Positions 59,679-64,000 of a stretch of 64,000 bases of DNA are shown piece after piece (positions within the stretch are counted from its first letter, which is position 1; every line of letters starts with the position of its first letter). The position numbers were made by a program, and so were the translations under genes. Source of the stretch: Plasmopara viticola. Its lineage: Eukaryota > Oomycota > Peronosporomycetes > Peronosporales > Peronosporaceae. The stretch spans positions 682,001 through 746,000 of the forward strand of contig MBPM02000007.1 in assembly GCA_001695595.3 (NCBI GenBank), read 5' to 3'. The notes under the pieces are model-generated. The model ran no database searches and had not been told where the DNA came from. It was given only the letters and a program-made list of their open reading frames with translations.

Positions 59679-61905
59679 TCCTGCGTTGCTCAACGGGTCA
59701 GTCCAAGGCAGCGAAACGCAGAGTGATCGTTCACGCGCCTTGACCTTTTCAAGGCTGTCTGATCCGAATGGACAAACTTGGGGACGGGTAGAAAACCCTG
59801 CGAGCCGGTCATGGAAACCCAAAGATTGAGATGGGCGGGGCAAGACTGGGCTCAAATGTCCTCTTGAGGATTCCCCACCTTGGTTTTCGTAGAGTAGTAA
59901 TTAGATGTTTTTATTAGTCTCTCGACCAGATTTTGATTGTACTATAATCAATTCGCGTCTTTTCTTTTTTTGCTTTTTTGCTTCTCGTCATCAATCGACA
60001 TGGATGACCGAAACTTTACAAGGGAATGAGGGCTTGCAGCTGAGGTTTTCCAATCGACGAACCTAATATATAATTGTATCTGTAATAACTATTGCTCGAA
60101 ACATTGAAGGGTCGGATCAGGCAGATGAACCGGAGATCTGCGACGATTTTCTGATAATTTCTGGGCGAATACGATTAGACATTTTTTCGGTCCCCATTGT
60201 GTGAGTCTATTGATTAAATACGGAACTGGTGCCTCTACATATCACATGCAAATTTCGGGTGTGCATTCAATGCTGCTCGTCGCGAAGAAAAGAAGGCATG
60301 ACTTAAGCTTCGTTTCCACGCATGGTGCTGTCTGCAGTGACAACAGTACATCGAAAGGGTGCTTTTTTCCTACCTTTGCTGATGTGCAAGCGGCTAAGCC
60401 AATCAATCAAAAATAAGAACATCCCCACCATATGTTACGAGACTATAATTTTCACAAATTTTAATTTCGTGACTTCGATACAAATGCAAAGAAATTGTTT
60501 GGCATTAAATTCCCAATTGATGATTTGTTCTTTGGAAGAATCTGCATCGCTACAAAGCGATGTATGCTTTTGCTACCGGCTTCTCGTAAAGCCACGCGGG
60601 TCGAAAGGAATACTGTTTAGATCGGTAGCTCTCCTCATCTCCTGTTGAAAAGAGCACAATGATCTATACTTTTGCTCCCTGCTAGCTATACATACACTCC
60701 TTTTTGCCACGACATAAAGGTCAGACCATCAACTGCATTCTTTTTACAACGACCGTACTTTCCGATTCGCAACAATGCAAAAAGGGAGTTTTCTCAATAG
60801 CGTCGCGACAAGTGTTGCGTTTATTAACGCTACGTGTACCCGTCTGGTTGGATAGCTCAAACACCTCACACGGCTCTCTCTTCATGCACAGTATCAGAAC
60901 GATTACTAAAACGATAGATCCTGTCCAGCTATTGAAATAACTAAGAGATGGCTGCAAAAAAGACTTATGCTGCACCAGATGCTTTCTGGTAGGATGTGTC
61001 TACGACCCGTCCTTGTTTATCCACATCGCTTCATTCTTTCTGACGCTGTAGGCGTCGATGCAGTTTCTCAGACTGCATTGGCTGATGTGATGTAGCAAGG
61101 ATTCACGCCCTTTGATTGACCAAATCGACGTACCTTCGTCATGTCCCACATTAACTGTGCCGCCTCCTCACACAATACTATTGCACAGGAAGTACGCTTT
61201 CGCATCATACAACGTGATACTAATTTGCAATTATTTTAATTTGTGCAAGTGGGACGCCAGACCGGCGCTTGTGCAAAAAAGGTGTTGGCACGGGTACTAC
61301 TAACTGCCCGTATTTGTATCAGCAGCCACGGCAAACTTCGTGTTTCCCATCCCAACACAAGCCTCGCAATGTGCTTCGTCCTGGCCTCGTCAATACAACA
61401 ATAGAGACTGAAGAGGCGCGTCCTGAACGAGTAAAAGGTGAAACAATTGCCGTTTTACTTACAAGCACACTGTTTATTACGTGAACATTATACCTTGAAC
61501 GATGAATTAGGTCTATATAAGGCATGCTACGGGGCTTTTAAATGTGCTACTACATATTAAATCAGAATAGAAAACCATTGCTTACGCGCATCTTTGATCC
61601 TTTATACGTTCTAGTATGCAAGGACTTGAAAACTGTAACACTAAAATCGGGCCACGCATATTACCACAAAGTGAAGCATGAGGTCATAGCCGTACCTAGA
61701 AATACAATTTCGTGGTCGTCGTTCGTTCAATAGCAAACACAATTAAACTTTGGCGGCAATGTTCAATGTTTATGATTCAAAGCACTTTCCAATCAAAGCA
61801 AGCATATTGATCTTTTATGGTCGTGTTACAATGTAATATGTGCAATAAAATTGCAATTTACCCAAGCAAACACCACTTGTGTGGACGACGTCAAATTGTA
61901 TGCTT
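59679..61905. other. Gene-poor region upstream of member B
   Basis: The first ~200 bp must contain the member B promoter. The rest has only short frames (for example 60322-60648 and 61542-61733 on the plus strand) without recognised domains. Confidence 0.4.
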
Positions 61906-63049
61906 GTAATGTAATGTATTACGTTATCGCGTTGCCAAGGTATGCACGTGTTAGGCTCAGTCTGGCTAGTCCACGGCATAGAGTGGTGTCCGCATACGTC
62001 GAGTCTCGTTCGGCGGGCAGTGCAGCCAGCACCGAGGTCGTGAGGGTCTTCCATTTCTACCGGTCTTGTGCAAGGGTACGTACCACTTCGAGGTCTTGTG
62101 CTGTCCGGAGTCGAAAGCCGGAGCCACGGGAAACAAGATTGTGGTCGAGTGTCGAGGGGAGCGTGGTGCGGGGACGTCCGCGCCATTTTGCTGCGGTGGA
62201 GAAGAAGTAGGCACGCATCTGGAGGTCAGCTGGAATGTCGGGATAGCGGCGAAGTACATGGCCAAACAGGCGCCAGCGAGCTTGTGTCAGTCGTAGTCTC
62301 AGCGGCCGCTCATCACAGAGGTCGTAAGGTCTTGCATTCGAAATGGGTCGGGGGTAGCGATAGCCAAGAGCGTAGCGAAGCTGGCGGCGATGGAAACTCT
62401 CGAGGCCGTGGAGCTCTGACTTGGTAAGAGCCCAGTTGTACAGCAGAATCGGTAGAACGTAGGTGTTGTACAATCGAATGCGTGTCTTGGGTGAGATGAA
62501 CGTGACGGAGCCAGACGGACCAGAGGCGGTGGAGCGCGAGGGTGGCCAGGGACTTGCGTCGGGATAGATCTTGAATATCGCCGAGGAGTGTTCCGAGCTT
62601 CTTAGTGTGGTGCCAGGTTTCTTCTCGGGATCGGGCGTGTCGAGTGGCGCCCGACGGGTTGCAGTGGCGGCGGATTTCGGTGACTTCGGTCTTGGCTTCG
62701 TTTTTTTTTTTCAGGGTTAGAAGGAAGTCATCAATGCGGTGCTCACCTCTATCGTAGATCTTGGTTTCGCGGAGGCCAAGGATATCGACGCGGTAGCGCC
62801 GGAGATCTTCGGGGAGCGTTACGTGCTTCTTGCGCTTCGAACCTAGAGAATTCACATTAAAGGAGCCAATCCGGATGCGGTTGGCGCGATTAAGGGCGTG
62901 GAAGGGGGTTTGGCCTGGTGCTGGAGACCGTCGCGTCGAGGGTGAGACTCGTTAGAGACCTGCAGATGCCCGAGAGCACCTGCCCGAAGCGCGCGAGCAT
63001 TAAGCCCCCGCGCTTGGAAGGAGGGCGTCACCCCAACCTTTTCCGAAAA
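61906..63049 (-). mobile_element. Internally deleted LINE (non-LTR) retrotransposon
   Basis: Read on the minus strand. The 5' end is near 63049. An apurinic-type endonuclease (EEP) domain begins at about 62,882 (RIRIGSFNVNSLGS, YRVDILGLRETKIYD). It breaks off near 62,690 after a run of A. Frames resume near 62,473 with the segment typical downstream of the reverse transcriptase (LYNWALTKSELHGLESFHRR, RWRLFGHVLRRYPDIP, KWRGRPRTTLP). The 3' end near 61,906 has an ATTAC-type short-repeat tail. The whole catalytic reverse transcriptase and most of the endonuclease are missing, so this copy cannot replicate alone. No clear target-site duplication was found. Confidence 0.82.
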
Positions 63050-63059
63050 TATAATCGAG

Positions 63060-63482
63060 TGTAGCTGCTAAAGTCACTTGGCTTTTCTCATACGGGATAG
63101 TTGCCTTCCGTCGGTGCCGTGAGTTGTTGACAATGTCGCACTGCTCGAATGTCTGTTCTTGAAACGGACTGCCCTCGCTTACTACCCTTTGGAAGTGGCT
63201 GACGTACGTAACACCTAAGCGACCTTCTAACTTCGTAAGCTCTGCGAACTCATTTTGTACATGAAATTCAGATGGTGCGCTAGTCATTAAATCCGATGTT
63301 CATATACATTGAAATAAATGATCAATTTTTGAGGGCAACTCAAGCGGAAGTGAGTCCACAACAACAAAGTATAATTCCCGCATCCGTGCCACGAGCGTCA
63401 ACTTGGTTTCTAAGCTGCGAATTCGTATTGTTGCTGCCCATTGTTGAAAAGAAGCATCGGTCATCGACCCGCAAATCAACAT
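63060..63482 (-). pseudogene. Broken open frame abutting the LINE 5' end
   Basis: One minus-strand frame runs from 63482 to the LINE boundary, with a single in-frame stop at 63300-63302. The first half begins MLICGSMTDASFQQW; the second contains QNEFAELTKLEGRLGV and ATIPYEKSQVTL. The frame runs without further stops into the LINE sequence at about 63,049. It looks like a gene fragment whose 3' part was displaced or lost with the LINE insertion. The protein is not recognised. Confidence 0.35.
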
Positions 63483-64000
63483 TAATACAAAATAATTGCA
63501 ACAGCAGATTTCTTCACGCTTTGGGCAAATTACGTTTCGACCTAGTCATTCGGCGATGTTGCTGGTACATGTGCACGATGTACAGAATCCTTATGATGTC
63601 TCGGGAGGGGTTGGGGACAGGTTGATAATGGAAACTATCCAAAACGTACTGATAGACTTTCGAGAATGCGTATAAAAATGCTCGAGGCCAAGTCGCTGGA
63701 AGCCAAGTAGCCGTTGAGGCTCCCTGGTGATCGCAGCCACAAATTCGTCGAGCTGGTGCGACATTGCAAGCTCAACAGCTGGACAGACAGCTTGAGCTCC
63801 TTCTCCGTAGGCACTGCATTTGACGAATGGCTATCTTACGGAGATCGACATTGCTCCCTTCATTCATTTAAGCTGTTTGAGCTAAGAGTGTGATGGGGCG
63901 AACATTGTGATATAAATCGAGGGTCGGCGGTAGCTCTAAAACTATAAAGGCTTTTCCGGTGGTCAATTACTAATTGACCACAAGTTTCTAGGGTTTGAGT
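63483..64000. other. Window end, no feature recognised
   Basis: About 500 bp to the window edge, without a convincing open frame or repeat. A gene beginning or ending beyond the window cannot be excluded. Confidence 0.4.

Overview
The window looks like nuclear DNA of an oomycete, most likely a Peronosporales species (Phytophthora or downy mildew type). Protein genes are compact eukaryotic genes with few introns. Every intron I could place is about 60-80 nt with GT..AG ends. Gene clusters are separated by long AT-rich, gene-poor stretches full of decayed repeats. A GC-rich secreted-protein family of oomycete character occurs twice. The species cannot be fixed from the sequence alone.

Layout: (1) 1-27.4 kb is gene-dense. 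It holds the 3' part of a CYFIP/Sra-1 gene (WAVE complex) with an apparent 1-nt frameshift; a UBC6/UBE2J2-type E2 on the minus strand; DNA polymerase alpha catalytic subunit with an E2F-like site just upstream; a 7.5 kb gene-free gap; a DHX57/DHX29-like DEAH helicase; an ARF-family GTPase; phosphoglucomutase-2; and secreted-family member A. (2) 27.4-39.3 kb has no intact gene. A pair of diverged 2.2-2.5 kb repeat copies lies in inverted orientation (about 29.6-32.1 and 35.8-38.0 kb), with degenerate transposon fragments around it. (3) 39.4-43.1 kb carries a five-exon PIG-U gene, a 0.3 kb LINE-derived insertion with a 13-bp target-site duplication, and eIF3m on the minus strand. (4) 43.1-56.7 kb is gene-poor and contains a 595-bp terminal-inverted-repeat element flanked by a perfect 8-bp duplication. 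(5) 56.7-59.7 kb has an OMS1-like methyltransferase convergent with secreted-family member B. (6) 59.7-64 kb is repeat-rich and contains an internally deleted LINE, of which the 41 kb insertion is a shorter relative.

The recognised genes are housekeeping functions (actin nucleation control, ER-associated degradation, replication, RNA helicase, vesicle traffic, sugar-phosphate metabolism, GPI anchoring, translation initiation). They do not form a pathway. The least explained items are the two-member cysteine-rich secreted/membrane family, the inverted repeat pair, and the two small mobile elements with intact insertion scars. Exon limits were placed by hand from reading frame, splice consensus and remembered family similarity. 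No database search or alignment program was run.
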